64,000 nucleotides of DNA from Kordia sp. (GTDB taxonomy: Bacteria; Bacteroidota; Bacteroidia; Flavobacteriales; Flavobacteriaceae). The stretch spans positions 62,001 to 126,000 of the forward strand of contig NVVR01000005.1 of NCBI GenBank assembly GCA_002733415.1, given 5' to 3'. The position numbers were made by a program, and so were the translations under genes. The notes under the pieces are model-generated. The model searched no databases. It had not been told where the DNA came from and was given only the letters and a program-made list of their open reading frames with translations. This document shows, piece after piece, positions 1 to 10,290 of the stretch; within the stretch, counting starts at the first letter, position 1, and the number at the start of each line of letters is the position of its first letter.

Positions 1-734
1 AATGGTACTGGATAAATTGAAAATATTGGCTTATCTTCCGTCAATCCAGCTACTACTTTATCATAATCTGTTTCTGACAATAAAACTCTACATTCATCAA
101 ACCCTCTATTAATTGCATCCACCGCTTCAGTAATACTAGAATAAGGTAAGCTTCCAATATTATGACCCCCTAAGGCGTCATTAGCTAAATCAAATAAGCC
201 TTGAACAGTATTTAAATTATTAGCTTCTAGTAGTGAAATTACATCTTCAGGAATCTTAAACATTTGAACAGAGTTTTCACTATATATTTCAGATCCACAC
301 TCTACAATAGCTGCTGTATAGAATGTTTTTTTTAATTAATACATACTTAATACTCCTCCTACATGTAAATTAAAATACAATGTCATTGTTTGACTCAATA
401 AGTTATTTTTAATCTTACCTCTTCTTGGTCCTTTATCAACTAATGGAACATTATTCCACGTTACCATTAGGCCATATGCCGTATACCCTAATAATTTATT
501 TGAAGGACCTCCTCCAGGCAACATTTTAAATATTTTATCGTCTTGAACATCGCTTAATTTTAATCTGAAATATTTATCAGTATTCTTATCTCCGAAATCA
601 AAATGATCTCCAGAAGCTTTTAATGCTCCTAACATTATATGTTTGGCATTTACTCGTTGGTTATCAGGTATGCATGCTAATCCTCCTTGGTTACCATAGA
701 ATCCTTGAGTATAACTACAAGATGCACTCGGTTC

Positions 735-1017
735 ATTTGGATCTGGCTGAGTTATTTCAATATTACAAGTGGTATAACATCCTGAACTATCGGTTACGAT
801 TACTGCATAAGTCTGTGCAGATAATCCTGTTACATGAGCTGTTGTTACTCCACCTGTACTCCATAGATACTCATAAGGTGCAGTTCCACCACTTGGTATT
901 ACTGTTGCTTCACCATCACTTCCTCCATTAGTACTTACCGGGCTATCCTCTGTTATATCACAACTCAACATTCCAGGCTCACCAATTGTCACTTCTTCAT
1001 CTGCGGTACAACCATTA
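735..1017 (-). repeat. Direct repeat copy A inside the adhesin pseudogene
   Basis: This segment matches 1437-1719 closely with an offset of 702 bp (234 codons, in frame). Both copies encode the block containing EPGMLSCDITEDSPVS. It is an internal duplication of about two SprB repeat modules and a likely substrate for homologous recombination. Confidence 0.85.
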
Positions 1018-1436
1018 GCATCTGCCACTACTACACTATACGTTCCAGCTGATAAATCACTTAAATCTTCACTTACTTCTCCATTACTCCATATATAGGT
1101 ATATGGAGTAATTCCACCACTTACTGTTAAATTAATTCCCCCATCAGAACTACCATAACAACTACAACCTGTAGTAGCTCCCTCAGCTTCTGCGGATGCA
1201 TCTAACTTTGATCGTTCACTTATTGACACATTACATTGTGTTGAAACATCTGCGGAATCCGTTACAGTTACTGTATGTGATCCAGCATTTAGATTTTCAG
1301 CTTTCTGTGTGTTCTCATTATTATCCCATAAATATTTATATGGCGGTAATCCTCCTTCTGCAGTTACTGTTGCGGATCCGTCATCTCCATCATAACAGGT
1401 TATTTCACTATCTTGAGAAACTGTACAACTTAATTG

Positions 1437-1719
1437 ATTTGGGTCTGGTTCCGTTATTACAACATCACAAGTGGTATAACACCCTGTACTATCGGTAACG
1501 GCTACTGCATAACTACCTGCTGACAATCCTGTTACATGAGCTGTTGTTGCTCCTCCTGGACTCCATGAGTAGCTATAAGGTACAGTTCCACCACTTGGTG
1601 TTATTGTTGCAACTCCATCACTTCCTCCATTAGTACTTACTGGGCTATCCTCTGTTATATCACAACTCAACATTCCAGGCTCACCAATTGTCACCTCTTC
1701 ATCTGCGGCACAACCATTA
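1437..1719 (-). repeat. Direct repeat copy B inside the adhesin pseudogene
   Basis: This is the partner of 735-1017, 702 bp away, with scattered substitutions only. Both copies encode the same SprB module ending in the EEVTIGEPG block. Confidence 0.85.
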
Positions 1720-3709
1720 TCTCCTGTAACGGTTACCATATATACTCCTGCAGGCAAATCATTTATGCTTAATGTATTACCAATACTCACTCCTAGATTA
1801 TTGGTTTTTCCCAATTATACTGATAAGGAGAAACTCCTCCTGTAGCTAAAACACTAACTGACCCATTACTTCCTTCAAAACATGAAACTGGTGTATTAGA
1901 ACATTCTAAATTAGGCACTTCATCATCTAAAATTATAATCGTAGAACATTCACTACTACAACCATTAGCTAGCTGTTACTGTTAAGGTATATTCTCCAGC
2001 TACAGTAGTAGTCGTATTTTGAGTAACTGCACTAAAATTATCTGGGCCTGACCAAGAATAACTTGCGACGCCATCCGCTCCTCCAATTAAATTAACTGTT
2101 GTTTTATCACAACATAATGGACCGTCATTATCTGCAGTACACACTGGAACCGTATTATCTAAACCTACTGTCGTTTCACATGTAGATATACATCCATTTG
2201 GTGCCGTTACCATTAAAGTATAAACTCCGACAGTATCTATTGGAATACTACTAGACTCTGTCCACTGATACGTTACTCCTTGAGTTGTTGAACTACCATC
2301 TAAAATCACACTCGCTTTAGCACCTGTTTCAATACACGTTAACGGACCATCGTTTGTAGCGCTACAATCAGGTAAAGAAGCATCTAATAAGTTAACCGAA
2401 CATTCATCCTTACATCCAGCGGCGTCTTCCACTTTAACCGTATAAGATCCTGCACTAAGCCCTGTAAATGTGTATTGCTCTTGTTCTGTGACTCCCGGAG
2501 AACCAATAGGTTGACCTTGGCTATCACATAAAATATATGTAACCCCTGTGCCTGAAAAACCACAAGTAACATTTGCATTAGAAACTGTTACCATAATGGT
2601 TCCACTGGGTGTATTTTCATTACACTCTGGATCTGTAGCACTACAATTTACTGATATATCACAGACATCATTTTCACAATCATTACATTCCAATGCATTT
2701 ACTAAAGCACATTCTTCAATTCCGGGTAAAGATGCTAAGAATTGATCACTAGGAGAATCATCTGTTATTATATCACCAACACAATAATGATTAATATTTA
2801 CATTCCATGTGGTAACGGAACTACTGATAGCTACATTTTTTATAACGTCCAAATTATTAATGCTTCCCGTAGTGCCATTTGGTCAAGTTATATTAATATA
2901 AACAGCAAAATTCCCACTTGGTCCACGGAATAATATATCGGTACCTTTTATTTCAATGGCCCCTCCTTTAGCATCAAAATTACCTGAATTATGCCACCCT
3001 AAGGATACACAGGTATCAATATAAGTATCATTAGAGCCGTTATTCTGATAATTTTCACCAATGCGCAAACATCCTCCTTCATAATACCTTGTACCTGATT
3101 CTCCAACCCAATTTTGAGCTATATCAACTGAAGAATTTTAAATGATTACCGTACCATAATTATAAAAATTACCACTCAAGTCAGTCCTAGATCCATCTGC
3201 CACTGCTTCATTATTCCAAATAGGCAATCGGAATTCTGCATTACATATATTGAAAGTTCCATTTGCTTCAACAAAAACCGATCTTCCAAATCCACCACCA
3301 CTTAATGGAGTAATAAATGATCCTCCATTCAAATTCACCGTTGCTCCACTTTTTACTCGTAAATCGTTTTGTAAGTTATAAACCACATCATGATTTATAT
3401 TTACTATTTGACCATTAGTCAGATTCCCTCCACTTAAAGCGGGGACAATTCCTGTGGACCAATTATTTGGATCATTCCATTTAAAATAAGTTCCAGAAGC
3501 CTCGCTATTACCTGGAATAGTAACTGTCATTGTAATTCCTAAACCTGTAGAATTGTACGTTTGACTAAATGAAGTGATAAAAGTTAAAAACAAAAAAGGT
3601 AAAAGCAGTAATATACTTTTAACCTTAATATTAAAAACAATTTTTATGAATTTTAAAATGTAGCAACAGGTTACCTCATCTTTTAAGAGTGCACTTTTTT
3701 CCATAACAT

Positions 3710-3743
3710 AAACTTTTAAAAATCATTTAATTTTTAAAAGTTT
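3710..3743. repeat. 14-bp perfect inverted repeat just upstream of the adhesin start
   Basis: Arms 3710-3723 and 3730-3743 (AAACTTTTAAAAAT and its complement) are separated by 6 nt. The palindrome begins 6 nt upstream of the ATG at 3704, so it would fold in the 5' leader or act as an operator. Further upstream (3744-3878) I see nothing recognisable. Confidence 0.6.
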
Positions 3744-3878
3744 CCTTGGAGGCAGCTTTGGAGGCTATAAATTATTCTAGGCTTAATATTACTTCAGCTA
3801 AGTCTCAATAGGGGTGAGCTTATTATTTTTAGTGTTTTTAACAACGCTAAAGTATTTATGTAGTTACAATTGAATACA

Positions 3879-3910
3879 AAAAAAAGCACCCAATTGTCTT
3901 AGGTGCTTAT
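3879..3910 (-). terminator. Rho-independent terminator of yidC
   Basis: The stem AAGCACC / GGTGCTT (3885-3891 with 3903-3909) is followed on the minus strand by eight T residues. It lies about 35 nt after the yidC stop. Confidence 0.85.
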
Positions 3911-3943
3911 AAAGTTACAACTTTTATTTTAAAAAAAGTTGTG

Positions 3944-5851
3944 TTATTTTTTGATGTTTTTCTGTTTTTCAGCCTCTTCCATCATTTCTTGCATTTTTTT
4001 CTGGAATTTATTTTGCTTTTTAGGCTTCTTTTTATTCTCATTAATTTGAGCTAATAATTTCTCCTCATCAATGAAGAACTTCTTAATAGCCAACATTATA
4101 GTTATGGTTAATAAGTTAGATACAAAGTAGTATAAACTTAATCCACTTGCGTAATTATTAAAGAATACCAACATCATTAATGGAGAAAAATACAACATGT
4201 ATTTCATCATCTTTTGCATGTCAGGCATTCCTTCTTGTACAGGTTGCTGCATATTTGCTTGTTGGCTTTGTGTCATACGCATGTAAAAGAATATTGCTAC
4301 AGAAGCAAATATTGGAAACAAACTAACATGATCACCATATAATGGTAAATTGAATGGTAATTTCAATACCTCATCATACGCTGCTAAATCTTCTGCCCAT
4401 AAAAAGTTTTTCTGACGCAATCCTATTTCAGAAGGGAAAAAACGGAATAAAGCAAAGAAAATTGGCATTTGTAATACTGCTGGTATACAACCGGACATCA
4501 TACTAACACCTGATTCACGTTGCATTTTCATGGTTTCTTGCTGACGCTTCATTGCATCCTTCTTATCTGGATACTTCTTGTTAATCTTTTCCATTTCCGG
4601 ACGAATAACTTTCATTTTAGCACTAGATAAGTATGATTTATATACTAATGGTGACATGAAAATACGTACAACAATAGTCATTAAAATAATGATTAACCCG
4701 TAGCCTAAACTCGCTCCTAAATGAGCACTTAAGAATCCGAATATAGGTATGAATAAAAATTTGTTAATCCATCCGAAAATCCCCCAGCCTAAGTTCACAT
4801 TTTTCTCTAAACCTAAATCTGTATATGATTTTAGAATTTGATAATCATTTGGCCCAAAATACCATGACATGTTCTGATTGATTTCCCCGCCAGCAACATT
4901 TAATGGAGCCTGTAATTCAAATCCTTTTAAGAAATCAGCCTCAGTAGTATCACTTTCAATATAATTATCTTGGGTAACTGTTATTTTCTTAAACGTAGTA
5001 TCAGCTAATAATATAGATGAAAAGAAATGTTGTTTAAAACCAACCCAATTTACATTTTCAGCAATATCATCACCTTCTGTTAAACCTAAACATTCTAAAT
5101 CACCATCTTCAAAAAAGTGAATTGCAGTATTTTGATTTTCATAAGTTAAACTCTTCTCATTCACGCGAGCTTTTAAGTCCCAATTTAAATCTACTCCATT
5201 TGAAGTATTGATAACATTTGCTAAGCCTTGAGATTTAATGGTAAAATCTACCATATAATCATCAGCCTTAATCTCGTATCTATACTCTAAAAACTGAGTT
5301 TCAGATACTTTTAATTTCATAGATACTACTTGATTCCCACCATTTTTAGATATCGTTGGCTCAAAGTATAAATCCTTTGTATTTAATATTCTGTTATCAG
5401 TAGTTGTTAACTTAATATTTAATGAAGAATTCCCATCTTTCACTAAATATAAAGGTTGCTGATCATGAGTTTTAAAATCTTTTAATTCAACAGAACTTAA
5501 ATACCCTCCTTTATTCGTAAATTTTAGTTTTAAAACATCATTGGTGATTTCTGTAACCGCATTGGTTGCTGATGGTAAACTTGCACTGTAAGCAAAATTC
5601 CCTAATTTATTATTTAACTGAACTAAAGATACAGAATCTTTAACAGCATTGGCAGAAAAATCAGTTTCAGTAACAACTTTTGTTTTTGCTTTTTCAGATA
5701 AAACCTCACTAACAACCTCTACACTTTTTTGAGTTTCTGCCTGTTTTAGTTCATCTTCAGTTGGCCTGTTATTATAAAACATCCAAGTCACTAACCCCAT
5801 TATTAGTACGTACCCTATAAGTTGTTTTGGGTTAAACTTTTTTTCTTCCAT
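3944..5851 (-). CDS. yidC: Membrane protein insertase YidC
   Basis: This is the YidC/Oxa1/Alb3 insertase, which inserts proteins into the inner membrane with or without SecYEG. I start at MEEKKFNPKQLIGYVL (5851), directly before the first transmembrane helix; an upstream in-frame ATG at 5881 would add ten residues unlike the family and run into the pyrG terminator. The protein is about 635 aa. It has an N-terminal helix, a large periplasmic beta domain (roughly residues 60-350), then the conserved membrane core, including the cytoplasmic loop with KMKVIRPEMEKINKKYPDKK, and a final helix cluster. The lysine-rich tail is typical of ribosome-contacting YidC. It lies downstream of pyrG on the same strand, with a terminator between them. 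Confidence 0.97.
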   Translation of the reverse strand: MEEKKFNPKQLIGYVLIMGLVTWMFYNNRPTEDELKQAETQKSVEVVSEVLSEKAKTKVVTETDFSANAVKDSVSLVQLNNKLGNFAYSASLPSATNAVTEITNDVLKLKFTNKGGYLSSVELKDFKTHDQQPLYLVKDGNSSLNIKLTTTDNRILNTKDLYFEPTISKNGGNQVVSMKLKVSETQFLEYRYEIKADDYMVDFTIKSQGLANVINTSNGVDLNWDLKARVNEKSLTYENQNTAIHFFEDGDLECLGLTEGDDIAENVNWVGFKQHFFSSILLADTTFKKITVTQDNYIESDTTEADFLKGFELQAPLNVAGGEINQNMSWYFGPNDYQILKSYTDLGLEKNVNLGWGIFGWINKFLFIPIFGFLSAHLGASLGYGLIIILMTIVVRIFMSPLVYKSYLSSAKMKVIRPEMEKINKKYPDKKDAMKRQQETMKMQRESGVSMMSGCIPAVLQMPIFFALFRFFPSEIGLRQKNFLWAEDLAAYDEVLKLPFNLPLYGDHVSLFPIFASVAIFFYMRMTQSQQANMQQPVQEGMPDMQKMMKYMLYFSPLMMLVFFNNYASGLSLYYFVSNLLTITIMLAIKKFFIDEEKLLAQINENKKKPKKQNKFQKKMQEMMEEAEKQKNIKK

Positions 5852-5871
5852 TCTGTTTTTTATTATCATAT

Positions 5872-5897
5872 AAAAACACACTCCAAAAAGAGTGTGC
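5872..5897 (-). terminator. Terminator between pyrG and yidC
   Basis: On the minus strand CACACTC pairs with GAGTGTG across a six-base T-rich loop (arms 5890-5896 and 5877-5883), followed by TTTTTA. The signal ends 20 nt before the yidC start, so yidC either has a promoter overlapping this hairpin or depends on readthrough. Confidence 0.6.
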
Positions 5898-5966
5898 TCT
5901 CATTTTTAATTATCTTAATCAAAAAAAATTCCAAAAGTCAATTTAATGACGTTTTGACAGATTCTA

Positions 5967-7562
5967 TTATTTATTTTCAAGAGCAGCTTTTACAAATGCC
6001 ACAAATAATGGATGTGGATTTGCTACTGTACTTTTATACTCTGGGTGATACTGTACTCCGATAAACCAAGGGTGCGTAGGGATTTCTACAACCTCCACTA
6101 ATCCAGTATCAGGATTAAAACCTGTTGCAATCATTCCTGCTGCTTCAAGTTGCTCCATGTATTCATTATTAAATTCATAACGATGTCTGTGACGCTCAGA
6201 AATTTGTGATTTCCCGTATATTTCAAAGACTTTACTTCCTTCTGTTAAATCACATTTCCAAGCACCTAAACGCATGGTTCCACCTTTATCAACAACAATT
6301 TTTTGTTCTTCCATTAAGTTGATTACCGGGCTTGATGTATTTTCATTCATTTCAACTGAATTAGCATCTTTCAACCCTAATACATTTCTTGAATATTCAA
6401 TTACTGCCATTTGCATTCCTAAACAAATCCCTAAAAATGGAATGTTATTTTTTCTTGCATATTGTACAGCTAGTATTTTTCCTTCAATACCTCTTCCTCC
6501 AAAACCTGGTGCTACTAAAATTGCATCAACTTCTTTTAAATCATTTTCAGCAACATGCTCTGAATGAATTGATTTAACAATTACTTTTACTTCATTTACA
6601 GCACCTGCATGAATAAAAGATTCTAATATTGATTTGTAAGAATCTTGTAATTCAACATATTTACCAACTAAACCAACAGTAATTGTGGATTTTGGATTTT
6701 TATGTCTTGACACAAAATTATTCCAAATTTCTAATTTCGGAGTCTCATTTAATGGTAACTTTAATTGGTTTAACACTACGACATCTAACCTCTCCTCCAA
6801 CATTAAATTTGGTACATCATAAATAGTGGATGCATCAATAGATTGAATAACCGCTTCTTGCTTTACATTACAAAATAATGCAAGTTTACGTCTAATAGCA
6901 TCCGATAACTCATGTTCTGTTCTACAGACTAAAACATCAGCTTTCACTCCACTCTCCATTAATGTTTTAACAGAATGTTGAGTTGGCTTTGTTTTTAATT
7001 CCCCTGCAGCAGCTAAATACGGCACTAATGTTAAATGAATAACAATTGCATTTTCATCTCCTAACTCCCATTTCATTTGACGTACTGCCTCAATGTATGG
7101 TAATGATTCGATATCACCTACTGTTCCTCCTAACTCAGTAATGATAATATCATAATCGCCAGTTTTCCCTAAAATCTGAATACGATGCTTAATTTCATTG
7201 GTAATATGAGGTACAACCTGAACTGTTTTCCCTAAAAACTCTCCACGACGTTCCTTTTGTATTACTGATTGGTATATTTTACCTGTAGTTACATTATTTG
7301 CTTGTGAAGTAGGCACATTCAAAAACCGCTCATAATGTCCTAAATCTAAATCTGTCTCTGCTCCATCTTCAGTTACATAACACTCTCCATGTTCATACGG
7401 ATTTAATGTTCCTGGATCTACATTTAAATACGGATCTAACTTTTGAATTGTAGTTCTATACCCTCTAGACTGAAGTAATTTTGCTAAAGAAGCGGCAATA
7501 ATCCCTTTTCCTAACGAAGAAGTTACTCCTCCTGTAACAAAAATATACTTTACATTTGACAT
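5967..7562 (-). CDS. pyrG: CTP synthase
   Basis: This enzyme converts UTP to CTP using ATP and glutamine, the last step of de novo pyrimidine nucleotide synthesis. The 531-aa protein has the usual two-domain length. The amidoligase domain starts with the nucleotide-binding loop [11 protein letters not shown] (about residues 11-21). The C-terminal class I glutamine amidotransferase domain has the nucleophile cysteine in LGICLGMQ and the His/Glu pair in GVQYHPE (about residues 502-508). The start [12 protein letters not shown] agrees with the family N-terminus. A -7-like promoter lies about 33 nt upstream. Confidence 0.98.
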   Translation of the reverse strand: MSNVKYIFVTGGVTSSLGKGIIAASLAKLLQSRGYRTTIQKLDPYLNVDPGTLNPYEHGECYVTEDGAETDLDLGHYERFLNVPTSQANNVTTGKIYQSVIQKERRGEFLGKTVQVVPHITNEIKHRIQILGKTGDYDIIITELGGTVGDIESLPYIEAVRQMKWELGDENAIVIHLTLVPYLAAAGELKTKPTQHSVKTLMESGVKADVLVCRTEHELSDAIRRKLALFCNVKQEAVIQSIDASTIYDVPNLMLEERLDVVVLNQLKLPLNETPKLEIWNNFVSRHKNPKSTITVGLVGKYVELQDSYKSILESFIHAGAVNEVKVIVKSIHSEHVAENDLKEVDAILVAPGFGGRGIEGKILAVQYARKNNIPFLGICLGMQMAVIEYSRNVLGLKDANSVEMNENTSSPVINLMEEQKIVVDKGGTMRLGAWKCDLTEGSKVFEIYGKSQISERHRHRYEFNNEYMEQLEAAGMIATGFNPDTGLVEVVEIPTHPWFIGVQYHPEYKSTVANPHPLFVAFVKAALENK

Positions 7563-7594
7563 AATAAGTAGTTGTTGTGTTGTTGAAATCTCGG

Positions 7595-7625
7595 CAAAAA
7601 TACGGATTAAAACGGCAATTGCAAT
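7595..7625 (-). promoter_or_regulatory. Candidate pyrG promoter (-33/-7 type)
   Basis: On the minus strand ATTG (7625-7622), a 19-nt spacer and TATTTTTG (7602-7595) match the Bacteroidota consensus TTTG-N19-TAnnTTTG with one change. The box sits 33 nt before the pyrG ATG. Confidence 0.6.
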
Positions 7626-7654
7626 AGTTAAACGAAAAGTATTTTATTGGTTAT

Positions 7655-8398
7655 CTATTTTCCTGATGGCGCCTTATATGTGACCAATACAATAGCTACA
7701 TTAGGATCACGCAATGCTTTCTGAGTTTGAATAAAATGGTTTCTAAAAACAGATCCTGTAGTCCAAGTATATTTAGTTATTCTTGGAAAAAATTTAGCTA
7801 AAATTTCATAATCTTGAACATCAGAAGATATTGCTATATTAGGATGGTTATTTAATACTTCTTTAATCCCTGTAACAGTTTTACTTAATTCATCGTCATC
7901 CATTTTACACAAACCATATGGTAAATAATAACTCGTTTTAAACCCCGCTTTAGCAAAAACTGGAAGCGCTTCAGGGTTTTGAGTTTCAATAAGCACCTCA
8001 TTCAAAGGATAGTTACTCCTTTTAAACACCTCTGATAACCTATTTAAAATTTCATTAGAATTATTTTTAGTAAGATTTTTTATATCCAACCACAAAAAAG
8101 GTTGCTGATTGCTGTCAATAAGAGAAGTGTAATTTTCTAGGCTTAAATTTATTGATGTCGCTGGCGGATGATTTACATCCATAACCTTATTTACTTCATC
8201 ATATTCCAAATCCAGCTCAATAATTTCAAAATGTTTTACGGCTAAATTTAACTTTTCAATACTATTAACCCTGTGAGCGCCAATTTTTGAATAATGACCA
8301 AGCAACTCTAATTTACATGTAGCATAGTGATTTACAACTCCTATTAAAAAAAGTGTCAAAATTCCAAAACCTAAATACTTTAACTTACCTCTCGTCAT
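7655..8398 (-). CDS. PLC-like (GDPD-like) phosphodiesterase-fold protein, membrane anchored
   Basis: The protein is about 247 aa from MTRGKLKYLGFG; an in-frame ATG at 8410 is an alternative start. One hydrophobic helix at residues 7-23 follows a basic start, so it is probably anchored or exported. The motif AHRVNSIEKLN...IIELDLEYDE, followed by a His in VNHPP, resembles the HR-N / E-D and second-His positions of phosphatidylinositol-phospholipase-C-like TIM barrels such as GDPD. The family is not certain. The start overlaps the end of the phosphoethanolamine-transferase-like gene by about 14 nt, so the two are probably translationally coupled. A role in lipid or surface-phosphate turnover is inference. 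Confidence 0.55.
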   Translation of the reverse strand: MTRGKLKYLGFGILTLFLIGVVNHYATCKLELLGHYSKIGAHRVNSIEKLNLAVKHFEIIELDLEYDEVNKVMDVNHPPATSINLSLENYTSLIDSNQQPFLWLDIKNLTKNNSNEILNRLSEVFKRSNYPLNEVLIETQNPEALPVFAKAGFKTSYYLPYGLCKMDDDELSKTVTGIKEVLNNHPNIAISSDVQDYEILAKFFPRITKYTWTTGSVFRNHFIQTQKALRDPNVAIVLVTYKAPSGK

Positions 8399-10046
8399 AA
8401 TCAATCCCATTTTTAATTAACCTCTTTGATTTGACATATTCTTTATTAAAGACACTTTTTGAGGGATTAAATTGATCAAAAGAAATATTACTTAAATCCG
8501 AAAAACTATGAATAAAATCCTCCAAGTTATAACTTCTTTCCAACACATCATTTGTAGTGAAAAAAGAATTGTTTTTCCGTTTATATTTCTCAGATAACCA
8601 AATAACAAATGGCACATCATACATCGGCTTAGTTCCATTAATTTCATTATGCCCAAACGAATCCATTATATCAAAAACATCTTCTCCATGATCCGAAAAA
8701 TATAACACATAACTATTCGTATTTTGCTCTTTTATCTTTTCAATAATTGTTCTTACAATTGAGTCATTATACCGAACTGCATTATCGTATTCGTTTACTA
8801 CATCTAATGAATTTTCATGCTTAAATTTTGTTTTAGAGTTTTCTCCTGAAAAGTAATTGAATTTCTCTGGATACCTTCTTTTATATGACGTATGTGTGCC
8901 AATTAAATGAATAAATATCATTTTTTTAGGCAATTCACTTTTTAGAATATTATCCAAATACGGGAATATTTTTTCGTCGTACACATCATGAAAAGTGTCA
9001 TCAGAATTAACATAATATTTATACTTTGCTGCATTACCTATCATAGTCGGAATACTTTCATGTATTCCGACTGGTCTTTGATTAGACAACCAATATGTTG
9101 AAAAACCAGCATGATTAGCCAACTGAACTATTGATGCGTTATCGTCCTTATTCGGATACCAATAATCGGATAAAGTCAATACCTTTTCCAATGATAAAAT
9201 GGTGTGTGTATGAGGTGAAATAACATTGCTAAAAACAAACAATTCGTCTTTTATCTCTGTAAGTAGTGGATTCGTTTCTCTATTATAATCATATAACTGC
9301 ATGTGCCAACGTGATGTTGACTCTCCTATTATAACTACATAAGTTGCTTCATCATTATTTGGAAAAACCTTAATATTTTCACTTCGCTCCTTAGCTAAAT
9401 TAGTTTTTAAACACTCTTTTAATTCTAAGTACTCATTATAAGAACTAAGTCCTTTTATAATTATATTTTCATCATAAAACATAGTGAAAATCACATAACC
9501 TGAAAGCAAAAACAAAAACATCACAAAACCTTTCAGCACGTTGTTTTTAAAACACAACCTAGGTACTACAAAAATATATTCATCAAATTTTGCAGAGAAC
9601 AACAGTCTTTTTACCAAAAAAATAGACAACAACAATAACCCAATGAAAAGAAATAATATTGATTTATTTATATAATCCGAAATAAATCCCGACGCTTCCT
9701 CTGTATTCGTTTCAAAAACAACAAACAGCGCAGAAGCATTAATTTTCGCTCCAAATTGTTGGTAAAAAATTAATTTAATGAATACTAATGCACTTAAAAT
9801 TAAATTAAATATTACTATTAAATATTTTCTAAGCTTGGTTGGACTAAAAAGTGATGTCACTACAAATAACACTGATGTTAGCAACCCAAAAGCGATCACT
9901 TCTCTTATATAACTCCATAAGCTAGGAAGATAACATGCACCAATAGTCGATAGTATTATAAAAGGGTAATACAATAAAACTACTATTGGGAATAAGTTAT
10001 TTACCTCTCTTTTTAACGGTTTAATATATTTCAAAATATTAAGCAC
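8385..10046 (-). CDS. Phosphoethanolamine transferase-like membrane sulfatase-family protein
   Basis: This 553-aa protein has several N-terminal membrane helices (about residues 18-200) and a C-terminal periplasmic alkaline-phosphatase/sulfatase fold. The catalytic threonine lies in IGESTSRWHM near residue 240. Metal-binding motifs follow in LIGTHTSY, YFSDHGEDV and FGHN. This layout is that of EptA/EptB/CptA enzymes, which move phosphoethanolamine from phosphatidylethanolamine to lipid A or core sugars. The exact acceptor cannot be read from the sequence. It is the fourth gene of an overlapping operon and starts 4 nt after the DUF3820 stop. Confidence 0.85.
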   Translation of the reverse strand: MLNILKYIKPLKREVNNLFPIVVLLYYPFIILSTIGACYLPSLWSYIREVIAFGLLTSVLFVVTSLFSPTKLRKYLIVIFNLILSALVFIKLIFYQQFGAKINASALFVVFETNTEEASGFISDYINKSILFLFIGLLLLSIFLVKRLLFSAKFDEYIFVVPRLCFKNNVLKGFVMFLFLLSGYVIFTMFYDENIIIKGLSSYNEYLELKECLKTNLAKERSENIKVFPNNDEATYVVIIGESTSRWHMQLYDYNRETNPLLTEIKDELFVFSNVISPHTHTILSLEKVLTLSDYWYPNKDDNASIVQLANHAGFSTYWLSNQRPVGIHESIPTMIGNAAKYKYYVNSDDTFHDVYDEKIFPYLDNILKSELPKKMIFIHLIGTHTSYKRRYPEKFNYFSGENSKTKFKHENSLDVVNEYDNAVRYNDSIVRTIIEKIKEQNTNSYVLYFSDHGEDVFDIMDSFGHNEINGTKPMYDVPFVIWLSEKYKRKNNSFFTTNDVLERSYNLEDFIHSFSDLSNISFDQFNPSKSVFNKEYVKSKRLIKNGIDYDER

Positions 10047-10050
10047 TTTA

Positions 10051-10290
10051 TTAATATTTATATTTTGGAAACTTTCGTTTTATATTTCTAACTAAATCTT
10101 CTAATCCGTTTAACTGTAGCTCATACACCAATTGCAACATTTCGCCTAATTGTCCTTTTGGGAATCCTTTGTTATTATACCATACAATATAATGCTCAGG
10201 CAAGTTAATTAAATCCCTACCTTTATATTTGCCAAATGGCATTTTGGTATGCGCTAATTTTATGAGGTATTCTTGATTACTTAGTGGCAA
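10051..10290 (-). CDS. DUF3820 family protein
   Basis: This small 79-aa cytoplasmic protein contains the DUF3820 signature: MPFGKYKGRDLINLPEHYI, then a tyrosine-tryptophan segment (VWYNNKGFPKG). The family's function is unknown. Its start overlaps the end of the DUF922 gene by 14 nt, and its stop is 4 nt before the transferase start, so it is a true operon member. Confidence 0.8.
   Translation of the reverse strand: MPLSNQEYLIKLAHTKMPFGKYKGRDLINLPEHYIVWYNNKGFPKGQLGEMLQLVYELQLNGLEDLVRNIKRKFPKYKY

Larger units (their letters stand above)
1..3704 (-). pseudogene. Secreted SprB-repeat adhesin, multiply broken (runs off the left edge)
   Basis: The reading starts at ATG 3704 with a hydrophobic signal segment ending FITSFSQ. 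It continues through a beta-rich region resembling a beta-helix/lectin-type passenger, then several SprB-type repeats (pattern GG-PY-Y-W, L-AG-Y-V-VTD, GC). SprB-like proteins are cell-surface adhesins exported by the type IX system in gliding Bacteroidota. Coding sense continues past five lesions: in-frame TAA at 3138-3140, in-frame TGA at 2883-2885, a frameshift at about 1967-1974 (tandem AGCT), a frameshift at about 1804-1812 consistent with one lost G, and in-frame TAA at 336-338. After the last stop the same frame reads on (TFYTAAIVECGSEIYS...) to the edge. No full-length product is possible without recoding, so I call it a pseudogene. A true gene end at 336 is a less likely alternative. 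The export signal expected at the C-terminus lies outside the window. Confidence 0.85.

Noticed and set aside
623-1498. Leucine/histidine-rich plus-strand frames within the adhesin
   Set aside because: They are translations of the complementary strand of the SprB repeats and have no start context or family.
336-1814. The 1.5-kb open frame as an independent adhesin gene
   Set aside because: It has no signal peptide or proper start (TTG inside a repeat), and coding sense continues on both sides, so it is a fragment of the broken gene.
3744-3843. Possible small gene or RNA in the gap before the adhesin
   Set aside because: Only a short TTGGAGGC direct repeat is present; there is no open frame, promoter or stable fold that I could support.
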